A stretch of 64,000 bases of DNA. Origin: CATQHB01 sp965262595. GTDB lineage: Bacteria; Chloroflexota; Dehalococcoidia; Lucifugimonadales; UBA3495. Location of the stretch: NCBI GenBank assembly GCA_965262595.1, contig OZ253548.1:992001-1056000 (forward strand), written 5' to 3'. This document shows positions 1-11,983 of the stretch, one piece after another (the first letter of the stretch is position 1; each line of letters opens with the position of its first letter). The position numbers and the translations under genes were made by a program. The notes below the pieces were generated by a model that was given only the letters and a program-made list of their open reading frames with translations, ran no database searches and had not been told where the DNA came from.

Positions 1-87
1 TTGTTTTGCCAAAACCATCCCGGCTTTATGGTAAACTACCAACAAATATCGCCTTATTATCAGCTAGACACACGGAGGAACCCTCCT

Positions 88-2676
88 ATGCCCACCACCG
101 ACGCCGTCGTCCTGCCCAGCAACGTCCGCCCCCGCCACTATCGGATTACCCTACAGCCCGACCTGGACAAGTTCACCTTCGACGGGCTGGAACTCATTGA
201 CGTTGAGATTGCCGAAACCACCTCGGAGATTGTCCTCAACGCCGATGAAATGCAAGTCCACACCGCCACCCTGGTCAAGGACGGCAGCAGCCAACGGGCC
301 ACTGCCATTACCCCGGACGGGAAACGGGAAACGGTCACTCTGTCCTTTGCCAACCCCATTGCTCCGGGGGCGGCTCAACTGGACCTGCGCTTTACCGGCG
401 CGCTCAACGACAAGCTGCGCGGCTTTTACCGCAGCCAGTACGTCAACCCGGAGGGCGAGGTCAGCTACCTGGCTACCACCCAGTTTGAGGCCACCGACGC
501 CCGCCGCGCCTTCCCCTGCTGGGATGAGCCGTCCTGCAAGGCCACCTTCCAGTTGACCCTCAATATACCGACGCAAATGGTTGCCGTATCCAACACCCCT
601 ATCATTGACCAGGCCGGGTTGGACGCGGGTTACAAGTCCATTATGTTCGCCCGGACTCCGGTTATGTCCACCTACCTGATGGCCTTTGTCATCGGCGACC
701 TCACCTACATTGAGCAGGAGGCCGCCAACAACACCCGGGTCGGGGTTTGGACCACTCGGGGCAAGGAGGAACAAGGCCGTTTCGCCCTGGAAACCTCAGC
801 GCGAATGCTGTCCTTCTTCAACGATTACTTCGGCATACCCTACCCCCTGGAGAAGCTGGACCATATTGCCATCCCCGACTTTGCCGCTGGAGCGATGGAA
901 AACTGGGGCTGCATCACCTATCGGGAAACCGCTTTGCTGGTGGACCCGGATAACTCCTCGGCGGGCACCCGGCAACGAGTAGCCGAGGTGGTGGCCCACG
1001 AAATGGCCCATATGTGGTTCGGCGACCTGGTCACTATGGAGTGGTGGGACGACCTGTGGCTCAACGAAAGTTTTGCCTCCTGGATGGGCACCAAGGCAGT
1101 GGATTGGGCCTTCCCGGAATGGCAGATGTGGACCCAGTTCGTCAATATGGACACCAACCGGGCTTTGAGCCTGGACGGACTCAAGAACTCCCACCCCATT
1201 GAGCAGGAAGTTAAAGACCCGTCTGAAATAAGCCAGCTTTTTGACGCCATCAGCTACAGTAAAGGCGCATCGGTTATCCGAATGCTGGAACAATTCTTGA
1301 CCCCGGAGGTTTTTCAGCAGGGATTGCACCAATACCTCAACGCCAATCAATACGCCAACGCCCGTACCGAGCATCTTTGGGCGGCCCTGGAAGAAGCATC
1401 CCAACAGCCGGTAACTGCCATAATGGGCACCTGGACCGGGCAGATGGGTTATCCGGTACTGCGGGTAGAAGCCCACGAATCCGGAGACCACCTGGAACTG
1501 GCGCTGTCGCAGGAGCGGTTTGTCTATGACAACCTGATGGGTGAGTCCGAGCCGGAGCAAATGGTGTGGCAGGTGCCGGTGGGCGTCGTCCAGAGTGGCA
1601 ACGGTGAGGGCCAAATCCTGGTAATGGATAGTCCGCAAGCCCGGCTGCGCCTGGACCGACCGGCCGGCGCCGATGGGTGGTTTAAGGTAAACCCGCTGCA
1701 GACCGGTTTCTTCCGGGTGAACTACTCCGAGGCCGACTGGCAGCGCCTGATTCCGGCAATCAGCGCCCTGACCTTGCCCGCTACCGACCGGCTGGGCATC
1801 CAGAATGACGCCTACGCCCTTTCCAAGGCGGGCTTGCTGCCCGTAACCCAGTTCCTTGCCCTGGCCGAGGCCTACAAAAACGAGGACGACGCCTCAGTAT
1901 GGAGCGACCTGGCCAGCAACCTGAGGGATATTGAACTGCTGGTGGCTGATGAACCGTATCACGAAAACTACCGCTCCTTTGCTCGTAACCTGTTCGGCCC
2001 GGCGGCCCGGCGCATCGGCTGGGAAGCCAGGGACGGAGAAGGACACCTGGACGCCTTGCTCCGCAGCACGGTGTTGAGCCAGGCCGGCAGCTACGGCGAC
2101 CCGGAGTTTTTGAGCCAAGCCCGAGAACGGTTCGACGCCTACGTTAAGGACGCCTCCTCGCTCCATCCCGACCTGCGGGGGCTGGTATTCAGCCTGGCGG
2201 CCCAGGGCGGGGACGAGGAGACCTACAGCCGGCTGTGGGAGTTGGAAAGGAAGGCCGACCTGCAGGAGGAAAAGATTCGGCTGCTGCTGGCCCTGGGCCG
2301 GTTTACCCAGCCGGAACTCTTGCAGGAAACGCTGCGGCGCGCCCTCACCGACGACGTGCGCTCTCAGGACACCATCATGGTCATTACCGCGGTGGCCGCC
2401 AACCTGCGGGGACGGCAACCGGCCTGGCAGTTCGTCAAGGACAATTGGGCCGAGTTTGACCGGCGCTACGGAGACGGCGGGTTTGGGTTGATGCGCCTGG
2501 TATCCATCTGCAGCAATTTCGTGGACGCTGATAAGCTGGCCGAGGTGGAAACCTTCTTCCAGGAACACCCGGCCCCGGCCGCAGAGCGCACCATCCGACA
2601 AGCCCTGGAACGCGTTCGGCTGAATGTCCGTTGGCTGGAGCTTAACCGGGCGGAGCTGGCGGGGAGGTTTGGGTAA
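88..2676 (+). CDS. pepN: M1 family zinc aminopeptidase
   Basis: Cytosolic metallopeptidase that removes N-terminal residues from peptides. I see the M1 exopeptidase signature GAMEN at residues 268-272, the zinc motif HEMAH at 304-308, the third zinc ligand Glu327 exactly 19 residues after the second His (HExxH-x18-E), and the likely catalytic Tyr390 in ISYSKG. The C-terminal half is the helical ERAP1-like domain. At 862 aa it has the normal length of the puromycin-sensitive/tricorn-factor type. The start was placed at ATG 88 because GGAGGAA lies 7 nt upstream; the frame is open further upstream but the added residues look unrelated to the family. No signal peptide. The gene stands alone and converges on the DUF262 gene across a GC-rich hairpin. 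Confidence 0.93.
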   Translation: MPTTDAVVLPSNVRPRHYRITLQPDLDKFTFDGLELIDVEIAETTSEIVLNADEMQVHTATLVKDGSSQRATAITPDGKRETVTLSFANPIAPGAAQLDLRFTGALNDKLRGFYRSQYVNPEGEVSYLATTQFEATDARRAFPCWDEPSCKATFQLTLNIPTQMVAVSNTPIIDQAGLDAGYKSIMFARTPVMSTYLMAFVIGDLTYIEQEAANNTRVGVWTTRGKEEQGRFALETSARMLSFFNDYFGIPYPLEKLDHIAIPDFAAGAMENWGCITYRETALLVDPDNSSAGTRQRVAEVVAHEMAHMWFGDLVTMEWWDDLWLNESFASWMGTKAVDWAFPEWQMWTQFVNMDTNRALSLDGLKNSHPIEQEVKDPSEISQLFDAISYSKGASVIRMLEQFLTPEVFQQGLHQYLNANQYANARTEHLWAALEEASQQPVTAIMGTWTGQMGYPVLRVEAHESGDHLELALSQERFVYDNLMGESEPEQMVWQVPVGVVQSGNGEGQILVMDSPQARLRLDRPAGADGWFKVNPLQTGFFRVNYSEADWQRLIPAISALTLPATDRLGIQNDAYALSKAGLLPVTQFLALAEAYKNEDDASVWSDLASNLRDIELLVADEPYHENYRSFARNLFGPAARRIGWEARDGEGHLDALLRSTVLSQAGSYGDPEFLSQARERFDAYVKDASSLHPDLRGLVFSLAAQGGDEETYSRLWELERKADLQEEKIRLLLALGRFTQPELLQETLRRALTDDVRSQDTIMVITAVAANLRGRQPAWQFVKDNWAEFDRRYGDGGFGLMRLVSICSNFVDADKLAEVETFFQEHPAPAAERTIRQALERVRLNVRWLELNRAELAGRFG

Positions 2677-2733
2677 GGGCGGGTAGAGTCCGGGTTTAAT
2701 CCACTAATGGACACGAATCAGCACGAAAGGAAA

Positions 2734-2760
2734 GGCCGCCGTCTTTAAGCGGCGGCGGCC
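2734..2760. terminator. GC-rich hairpin between convergent genes
   Basis: GGCCGCC at 2734-2740 can pair with GGCGGCC at 2754-2760, with an alternative register one repeat inward. It lies between the stop of the aminopeptidase and the stop of the DUF262 gene, so it could end transcription from both sides. There is no clear U tract, so this is only terminator-like. Confidence 0.4.
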
Positions 2761-2787
2761 TGTAGGTCGGCGGATACGGAAAGGTAA

Positions 2788-4158
2788 TCACGTTTCGTCC
2801 TTAGTACCTTTCCAAGAGTCGGCAAATTCTTGGGCTGCACTGCCTTTAGGATGGTGTTCCCGGCATACAACCACACCATTAGCCAAGTCAGTTTGTCCTC
2901 CTTGATAATGTTCTTTCACGTGATGGATTTCTAGGTCATTCCAAGCTACTTCCTCACCACCTACGGCACATTTCTTATCGTCCCTGAAGTAGATAATTTC
3001 CCGCTCCAGCGACCCAAATACACGCTTGGAGTCTTTAGCCTGGAGCGGCTGAAGGAAATCGCACATACGGTCAGCATAGAAGCCATGGCGCCGACGTATG
3101 CTATCGCCTTGATTTGCCATATTATATGTCCATTGACCATAGCGCGCCCAAAACTCATCCGGCTGAATCGAGGTTTTGGTTTTCGCACCGCTCGCTAGCG
3201 CGTAGGAAAACTTATCCACTGACTTGGAAAGTGTAGACTCCCACGAGCGGGTGTAGTCATCCCATAGCGAATCTAGGAGAAGTACAAGATGGATGGCAAT
3301 GTGTGCTCCCAATCGCGGGCGTTTACCGTCCCCCAGAAGGGCATCCAGCTTGTCCAGAATCGCGATGAGACGTTTGCTGTCTCCAGAATCGGCATCGAAG
3401 TCGATATGGGTATAATAGAAAACATCTATCGACTGAGCGTCGATATTGGTGAAATGGTCTGGCCCAGCCTCGTGCCGGGTTAAATACAGCATCGCGATTT
3501 GTGCAGCCAGCGTACGAGTCTTCCCTCGGCCTTGCCCCGGGTTCATTCTCATAACCCGTTGGAAAAAGGGATGGCCGGGGTATCTAGTTAGGGCAGGCTT
3601 ACCACCAAGTTTTAGGATGAAATCGGTAAACCCTCCAGGATAAGCGTCTCGTTTTTCTTGGGGATTAAGCGGAAGTCCAGCTTGAAGTCGGACGAAAAGG
3701 TCTCTTACCTCATTTGCGTCATCGCTGGTAATCTTGGCAATGGGCAACTCGGTATTCATAAACTTGGATACGAGGTCATCCGTTAGCGACTGGAACGCCT
3801 TCCCGGCCCAGGGGCACGACTGTTCCTTCAGGAACTTGGGAAAACGCGCCTGAGCGTCATCTTTGATGGGATCGAACAAAGAATATGTGCCTTCTGAAAA
3901 CTCGTACAGAGCGTTAATCCGCTGCTGACCGTCAATAATCTCCAAGTCATCCCGTTGCATTCCGGCAACCGACTTCTGAATATGATGAAGGTATATGAGC
4001 GGTAGCGGATATCCCCGCATCACCGAGTCAATAAGTTTCTTCTTCTGGCTAGGAGTCCAAACAGCTCCTCTCTGGTACTCGGGGTTTGCTTTTAGCATTC
4101 CATTCCGGAATAGATCCAGAATGGCACTTACTGAAAGGTATTCCTGATTTATATCCAT
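2788..4158 (-). CDS. DUF262 / HNH domain protein (GmrSD-like defence type)
   Basis: A 456-aa protein with an N-terminal DUF262 (ParB/sulfiredoxin-like) domain and a C-terminal HNH-type domain. DUF262 marks are NPEYQRGAVW (25-34), the DSVxRGYPLPxI stretch (44-55) and the nucleotide-site motif DGQQR at 76-80. The C-terminus carries LEIHHVKEHYQGGQT and CREHH, as in HNH nucleases, but the usual first CxxC reads CAVG, so one zinc ligand is missing. DUF262 proteins are known as GmrS-like NTPase/nuclease subunits of type IV restriction systems that attack modified DNA; that role is inferred here. Start ATG 4158 is preceded by AGGATGGG. It stands alone between housekeeping genes, with no methylase or DUF1524 partner, which suggests horizontal gain. 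Confidence 0.82.
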   Translation of the reverse strand: MDINQEYLSVSAILDLFRNGMLKANPEYQRGAVWTPSQKKKLIDSVMRGYPLPLIYLHHIQKSVAGMQRDDLEIIDGQQRINALYEFSEGTYSLFDPIKDDAQARFPKFLKEQSCPWAGKAFQSLTDDLVSKFMNTELPIAKITSDDANEVRDLFVRLQAGLPLNPQEKRDAYPGGFTDFILKLGGKPALTRYPGHPFFQRVMRMNPGQGRGKTRTLAAQIAMLYLTRHEAGPDHFTNIDAQSIDVFYYTHIDFDADSGDSKRLIAILDKLDALLGDGKRPRLGAHIAIHLVLLLDSLWDDYTRSWESTLSKSVDKFSYALASGAKTKTSIQPDEFWARYGQWTYNMANQGDSIRRRHGFYADRMCDFLQPLQAKDSKRVFGSLEREIIYFRDDKKCAVGGEEVAWNDLEIHHVKEHYQGGQTDLANGVVVCREHHPKGSAAQEFADSWKGTKDET

Positions 4159-4326
4159 AATCCCATCCTGCTCACTGATACTGCAACGATAATAAGACCA
4201 CGAACAATCAAACGTCAAACAATTTCCCACCCCTACCGCCCCAACTTAATTTGACAGCCACCGCCCCAGCGGGTAGGCTTGAGTTTGAACCCCGTAGGCG
4301 GAATCCATTAGACTCTTATGTGATAT

Positions 4327-7860
<3,534 letters not shown>

Positions 7861-7880
7861 TCTGGCTAATCATGACCTGG

Positions 7881-7903
7881 CCGGCACGGCGGGTGAGTGC
7901 CGG
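7881..7903 (+). terminator. Hairpin downstream of metH
   Basis: CCGGCAC at 7881-7887 pairs with GTGCCGG at 7897-7903 around a 9-nt loop, 20 nt after the metH stop. No U run follows, so it may be an attenuating or mRNA-protecting stem rather than a true terminator. Confidence 0.35.
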
Positions 7904-8026
7904 TCGGCTTGAAAACCCCTGACAGATTACGCCAATAGATCACACCGATAGAATACGCCGCCAGCAAACCGTGGGCCTTTTACCGTTCCCGGATTAAGCT
8001 CACGGGTGAAGGTAAGAGGAAAGACG

Positions 8027-9658
8027 ATGCAGCCAATCAGCAAAATCGCAGAAGACCTGGGTATATCTGCCGACCATCTGACTCCCTACGGCCATTACAA
8101 AGCCAAGATTTCCCTGGACGCTTTACAGGGCGGACGGGAGCATCCGGGGAAGCTGATTGTAGTTACCGGCATGACCCCCACTCCCGCCGGCGAAGGCAAA
8201 ACCACCACCGCGGTCGGTTTAACCCAGGGGCTGGGCCGGCTGGGACACAAGGCGGTGGTCACCTTGCGAGAACCGACTCTTGGACCGATCTTCGGTATCA
8301 AGGGTGGCGGAACCGGCGGCGGAAAAGCCCGGGTGCTGCCCGAGGACGAGATAAACATCCACTTTACGGGCGACGCCCACGCGGTGGCTTCGGCTCACAA
8401 CCTGTTGGCCGCCCTGGTGGATAATGCGGTTTACCGAGGGCAGATTCCCGACTTCGACCCCACCGGAATCCAGTGGTCACGCGTGACCGACGCCTCGGAC
8501 CGGGCCTTAAGAAGCCTTATCGCCGGAGTGGGGGGCAGCAACAACAGCCCGCTTCGCGAGTCTCGGTTCGACATAGTGTCCGCCTCCGAAATTATGGCTA
8601 TCCTGGCCCTGTCCGACGACCTGGAGGACTTGCGCCGCCGCTTGTCCCGAATGGTGGTGGGAACCACCCGCGGCGGGGAACCGGTGACTGTGGAAAAGCT
8701 GGGAGTAGTCGGCGCGTTGTTGACCCTATTGCGCCACACGATTATGCCAAACATCGTGCAGACCGGCGAGGGCCAACCGGCGCTAATCCACGCCGGGCCT
8801 TTCGGGAACATCGCCCACGGCTGCAACTCAATCATCGCAGACCGAATAGCCTTGGCCTACGCCGACTACGTGGTGACCGAAGCCGGTTTTGGGTCTGACC
8901 TGGGCTTTGAAAAGTTTATGCATATTAAAGCGCGGCAGAGCGGGCTTTTGCCCCATGCCGTAGTTCTGGTAGCCTCGGTTCGCGCCTTGAAATGGCACGG
9001 CGGTATTCCTCGCCGCGAATTGGAGCAACCTAACCCCGGCGCCGTAAAGATCGGAGGCCCTAACCTGGCCCACCACGTGAAAATTGTCCGCAGCTTTGGG
9101 GTCCCGGTGGTTGTGGCAATCAACCGCTTTGACACCGATAGCCCCGAAGAGTTGGCGGCGGTGCGCGAGATTGCTGCGGAAGCCGGAGCCAATGACGCGG
9201 TAGCAGCCGACGGTTTTGCCCAGGGTGGAGCCGGTATGACCGACTTGGCCGAAGCGCTGACCAAAGTGGCCGCCGCCCCCACTGACGTAACCTACGCCTA
9301 TCCGGAGGATGCGTCCGCCGAGGATAAGGTGCTGGCCCTGGCCCAAAAGATTTACGGCGCCGACGCAGTAAGTTGGACGGTTGAAGCCAGGCGTCAACTG
9401 CGGCGATTTGAAAGCCAGGGATGGGGACACCTTCCTATATGCATGGCCAAGACCCACTTATCCACTTCCCACGACCCGACTCGGCGGGGAAGCCCTTCCG
9501 GTTATGTTTTCCCCATCACCGACATACGAGCTTCGGTGGGAGCCGGGTTTCTTTATGCGCTGGCCGGGCGTATCGAGACATTGCCTGGGCTACCGTCTCG
9601 TCCCCTGGCCCAAGACATGGACGTTACATCCACCGGGGAGATTGTCGGCCTGGGGTAA
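8027..9658 (+). CDS. fhs: Formate--tetrahydrofolate ligase
   Basis: Catalyses ATP-dependent formation of 10-formyl-THF from formate and THF, the entry of formate into the folate C1 pool. The 543-aa protein has the family P-loop TPTPAGEGKTT at residues 50-60 with Lys58, preceded by the N-terminal ISKIAEDLGI motif, and later LREPTLGPIFGIKGGG and the C-terminal TDIRASVGAGFLY block. Start ATG 8027 is preceded by AGAGGAAAG; an in-frame GTG at 8006 lacks a site. It follows metH by 166 nt on the same strand, so methyl- and formyl-folate reactions are adjacent. No other Wood-Ljungdahl gene is present in the window. Confidence 0.96.
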   Translation: MQPISKIAEDLGISADHLTPYGHYKAKISLDALQGGREHPGKLIVVTGMTPTPAGEGKTTTAVGLTQGLGRLGHKAVVTLREPTLGPIFGIKGGGTGGGKARVLPEDEINIHFTGDAHAVASAHNLLAALVDNAVYRGQIPDFDPTGIQWSRVTDASDRALRSLIAGVGGSNNSPLRESRFDIVSASEIMAILALSDDLEDLRRRLSRMVVGTTRGGEPVTVEKLGVVGALLTLLRHTIMPNIVQTGEGQPALIHAGPFGNIAHGCNSIIADRIALAYADYVVTEAGFGSDLGFEKFMHIKARQSGLLPHAVVLVASVRALKWHGGIPRRELEQPNPGAVKIGGPNLAHHVKIVRSFGVPVVVAINRFDTDSPEELAAVREIAAEAGANDAVAADGFAQGGAGMTDLAEALTKVAAAPTDVTYAYPEDASAEDKVLALAQKIYGADAVSWTVEARRQLRRFESQGWGHLPICMAKTHLSTSHDPTRRGSPSGYVFPITDIRASVGAGFLYALAGRIETLPGLPSRPLAQDMDVTSTGEIVGLG

Positions 9659-9794
9659 GGCCTCTTGGACCGGCCCTTTTGTCAGCCGCCCACCCCTGGT
9701 CATTTCCCGGGTCCATCTCGTCGAGCTGTTCCTGAACTGGAACCGGTGAATTCCCGCGGTCTATTGAAACCGGCGATATCCGGAAGGATTCAAC

Positions 9795-9823
9795 TTGACA
9801 CCTTGCTGTCTTTCTTGTACCAT
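9795..9823 (+). promoter_or_regulatory. Sigma-70-like promoter of the RHH gene
   Basis: TTGACA at 9795-9800 and TACCAT at 9818-9823 are separated by exactly 17 nt. The -10 matches four of six consensus bases and overlaps the first half-site of the downstream repeat array. The start of transcription would fall near 9830, about 36 nt before the RHH start codon. Confidence 0.65.
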
Positions 9824-9850
9824 TACGTGTAATCGGTAATTACATTACAC
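9822..9850 (+). promoter_or_regulatory. Operator array of ATTAC/GTAAT half-sites
   Basis: Five copies of the pentamer ATTAC or its complement GTAAT are packed into 29 bp: 9822-9826, 9829-9833, 9836-9840, 9839-9843 and 9844-9848. They form nested palindromes (ATTAC-GT-GTAAT; GTAATTAC; GTGTAAT paired with ATTACAC). The array overlaps the -10 box and the expected start of transcription and ends 15 nt before a gene whose product looks like a ribbon-helix-helix regulator. RHH proteins bind tandem short half-sites, so autoregulation is the natural inference. Confidence 0.65.
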
Positions 9851-9865
9851 AAAAGGATGGTAGCG

Positions 9866-10243
9866 ATGGAAGACAATGAAGTAGGAAGGCGGGAAAAGGT
9901 AATCAGGGATGTAGGTCGCACCGTAACCGATGCCGTAATTCGTGGCGCCGACGCTGCGGAGTCCGTTGCCGAAAACTTGAAGGAAACTATCAAGAGTAAA
10001 ACGTCGGGAGACCGCCAAAACCGAGACAACGTGGTAATGGTCCGAGTGGACAAGGAAAGTCTGACCCGCATGGATGAACTGGTAGAAGCGGAACTGGCCG
10101 GCAGCCGATCTGAAGCGGCGGCCCGCCTCATTACCGAGGGCATCAAAGCACGACAAGGTCTTTTTGACGCCATATCCACCAAGGTGGAGGAAATTCGAAG
10201 GGCGAAGGAAGACCTCAAGAAGCTGCTGGAAGAAGAAAAGTAA
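9866..10243 (+). CDS. Ribbon-helix-helix-like protein with coiled-coil flanks
   Basis: A 125-aa protein. The middle (about residues 53-92) reads as a beta strand NVVMVRVDKES followed by two helices ending SEAAARLITEGIK, which fits a CopG/MetJ-type RHH DNA-binding fold. The N-terminal part is an amphipathic helix (TVTDAVIRGADAAESVAENL) and the C-terminus is a charged coiled coil ending KKLLEEEK. Start ATG 9866 is spaced 8 nt from GGAT; ATG 9857 in the same frame is too close to the site. It sits just behind its own promoter and half-site array and 99 nt before the GIY-YIG gene, with which it is probably co-transcribed. The RHH call rests on pattern only. Confidence 0.6.
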   Translation: MEDNEVGRREKVIRDVGRTVTDAVIRGADAAESVAENLKETIKSKTSGDRQNRDNVVMVRVDKESLTRMDELVEAELAGSRSEAAARLITEGIKARQGLFDAISTKVEEIRRAKEDLKKLLEEEK

Positions 10244-10342
10244 AGGAGAGAGTGAGACCTCTCATTCAACTGCCAATGTTTTGACAAGCATAACGGAAAC
10301 AAGCAATACTAAATCTGGGACACAGCACAGAGGAGTATGGAT

Positions 10343-10819
10343 ATGTCCAGAGGTTTTGGTTCAGGCGGTTTCAAGGGCGGAGGCGCATCACGCGGAGGTT
10401 CCGGTTCCCGAAGCGCAGGAGGATCACGAGGAGGTTCGGGAAGCAGCGGATCGAGTTGGTCTCGCGGCAGTCCGAGTAGAGGAAGTGCAGAAAAACACGG
10501 TTCTGGCGGAAAGAGCACCGCCAACCCAAAAGGCCAGGTCCGGGATGGTAAGGCCGTCCAGTATTCGATTAAGGATCAAAAGGGGAGTACGAAGTACATT
10601 GGCACTACCAACAATCCAACCCGACGGGCCTCCGAACATCGGGAAAGTGGCAAGCTTGGTCGTGGGGACAAACTCGTGGTCGAAACCAGGCCCGTAACCC
10701 GTACCTCTGCCGAAAAAGTGGAGAAAGCGAAGCTCTCCTCCCATCGGCAACAACACGGGAAGAACCCAAAGGATAACACCACGAACGATGGAAAGTTCCA
10801 CCAACCAAAGCTATTCTAG
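10343..10819 (+). CDS. GIY-YIG nuclease-like protein with Gly/Ser/Arg-rich N-terminus
   Basis: A 158-aa protein. Residues 1-57 are almost only Gly, Ser and Arg with repeated RGG/SRG units, as in disordered RNA-binding tails. Residues 72-150 resemble a GIY-YIG domain: VQYSI with Tyr74 in place of the GIY strand, KYIGTT with Tyr85, then NNPTRRASEH with the conserved Arg94/95, a Glu-rich helix, and GKNPKDNTTND with the terminal Asn. GIY-YIG enzymes cut DNA with these Tyr, Arg, Glu and Asn residues. ATG 10343 is chosen because AGAGGAG is 7 nt upstream, whereas ATG 10337 is only 1 nt away. It pairs with the upstream RHH gene. Its target is unknown. Confidence 0.6.
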   Translation: MSRGFGSGGFKGGGASRGGSGSRSAGGSRGGSGSSGSSWSRGSPSRGSAEKHGSGGKSTANPKGQVRDGKAVQYSIKDQKGSTKYIGTTNNPTRRASEHRESGKLGRGDKLVVETRPVTRTSAEKVEKAKLSSHRQQHGKNPKDNTTNDGKFHQPKLF

Positions 10820-11190
10820 TTGATCTCTTTTCGGTTTTACTCCAACCGGAAATGGCTCATCATCGAATGATTCCCCTGCCGGTAAGGGTAATGGATTGGC
10901 ACCTATGCCGGGTGGCGGAACAGGGTAAGAAGGGCTACAGTGAATCTAACCAAGAACTGAGGGAGACTCGGTACAGGAACGGCAGCGTTAACGTCCAAGT
11001 TTACATTAGCGCCAATGAAGAACTCTTCCCCTGCCGGCGCGGCGTGACCCGATGACGCCTAAAGAAAACCAACTTAACAATAACCGCAATATCGCCCCAA
11101 ACCGCTACTAAAGAGAGTTAATCGGTGCTGAAATTAAGATTGCCTTTCGGTACTCTTCGTGGCCCCGCCAGCGACGGGGCTGGGTGCTTA
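10820..11190. other. Gene-poor stretch after the GIY-YIG gene
   Basis: I find no credible gene. A bulged hairpin, TTTCGGTT at about 10830 with AACCGGAAA just downstream, could end the RHH/GIY-YIG transcript. A short open frame at 10852-11055 has no ribosome site and looks unlike a protein. Confidence 0.4.
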
Positions 11191-11843
11191 ATGCGCATTG
11201 TCATGATTCATGCCCTTGCCGAGTCGGCCCCCCGGTCTGGGTTGCTTTCAAGGAAGTGTTCCCCGAAGCAGAGGTAATCAACCTGCTTGATGAGGGCTTG
11301 TTTATTGATTTTGCCGGGCAGATTACGCCCACATTGCGCCGCCGGATGAGCCAACTTATCTGTTATTGCGAGGAGTATGGCGCAGATGCCATCGGGCTGG
11401 CCTGCTCGGTTTTCGCCCCGGTGGTAGAAACGGCGCGCGACCTGGTGGATATCCCGGTCGTGTCCTCTTTCAGCCCAGTGATGGAAGAAGCAGTCCGGCA
11501 AGGCAGCCGCATCGGCATCATCGCCTCCGTCCCGGCGACGCTCAGGGACTCCGACTTCTATCTGCACCGAACCGCAGCCGAGTATGGTCGGTCTATTGAA
11601 ACCGAACTCTGCCTGGCCGGGGAACTGATTCCCTTGTTGCGAACTCAGGGAGAAGCGGCGTTCCGAACGCGGTTGGAGGAGCTGGTCAATGAGCTGACGC
11701 CCAAGGTGGATGCGGTGCTGTTGGGCCAGTTCTCGATGTCCACAGCCCTGACCCGACTGCAAGCAATCTGCCCGGTGCCGGTGCTTTCCGGGCCGCACAG
11801 CAGCGCCAGGAAACTCAAGGAACTAATGTCAGTGTCCGTCTGA
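11191..11843 (+). CDS. Asp/Glu racemase superfamily protein, frameshifted
   Basis: Belongs to the aspartate/glutamate racemase / maleate isomerase / arylmalonate decarboxylase fold, which uses Cys acid-base pairs. ATG 11191 opens MRIVMIHALAES, the typical start of the family, but that frame is lost at a run of six C at 11229-11234. The remaining 200 residues (PVWVAFKEVFPEAEVINLLDEGL onward, with GLACSVFAP as first Cys loop) are in the +1 frame. A seventh C would join the two parts perfectly. So either this is a homopolymer sequencing error, or the gene is inactivated or phase-variable. The usual second Cys region reads LGQFSMSTA, without Cys. Nearby PLP and D-aminoacylase genes point to D-amino-acid or hydantoin-like metabolism. 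Confidence 0.75.
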
Positions 11844-11983
11844 CCGGGTCTGAACAACTCCGCAGCCGCTCAACGGAGACAACAATGCTCTGCCATTGTA
11901 AAACTAACCCAACCGCGACCCAATCAGGGCCGGAACGGTTGGGCAATTTGGCGGTCGGCGCTCTGTACCAACGATTTGACGGC

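Noticed and set aside
7861..8005. Riboswitch between metH and fhs
   Set aside because: Only a simple hairpin at 7881-7903 is visible, with no SAM, THF or B12 aptamer features.
10852..11055. 67-codon open frame after the GIY-YIG gene
   Set aside because: No Shine-Dalgarno, odd composition, no link to neighbours.
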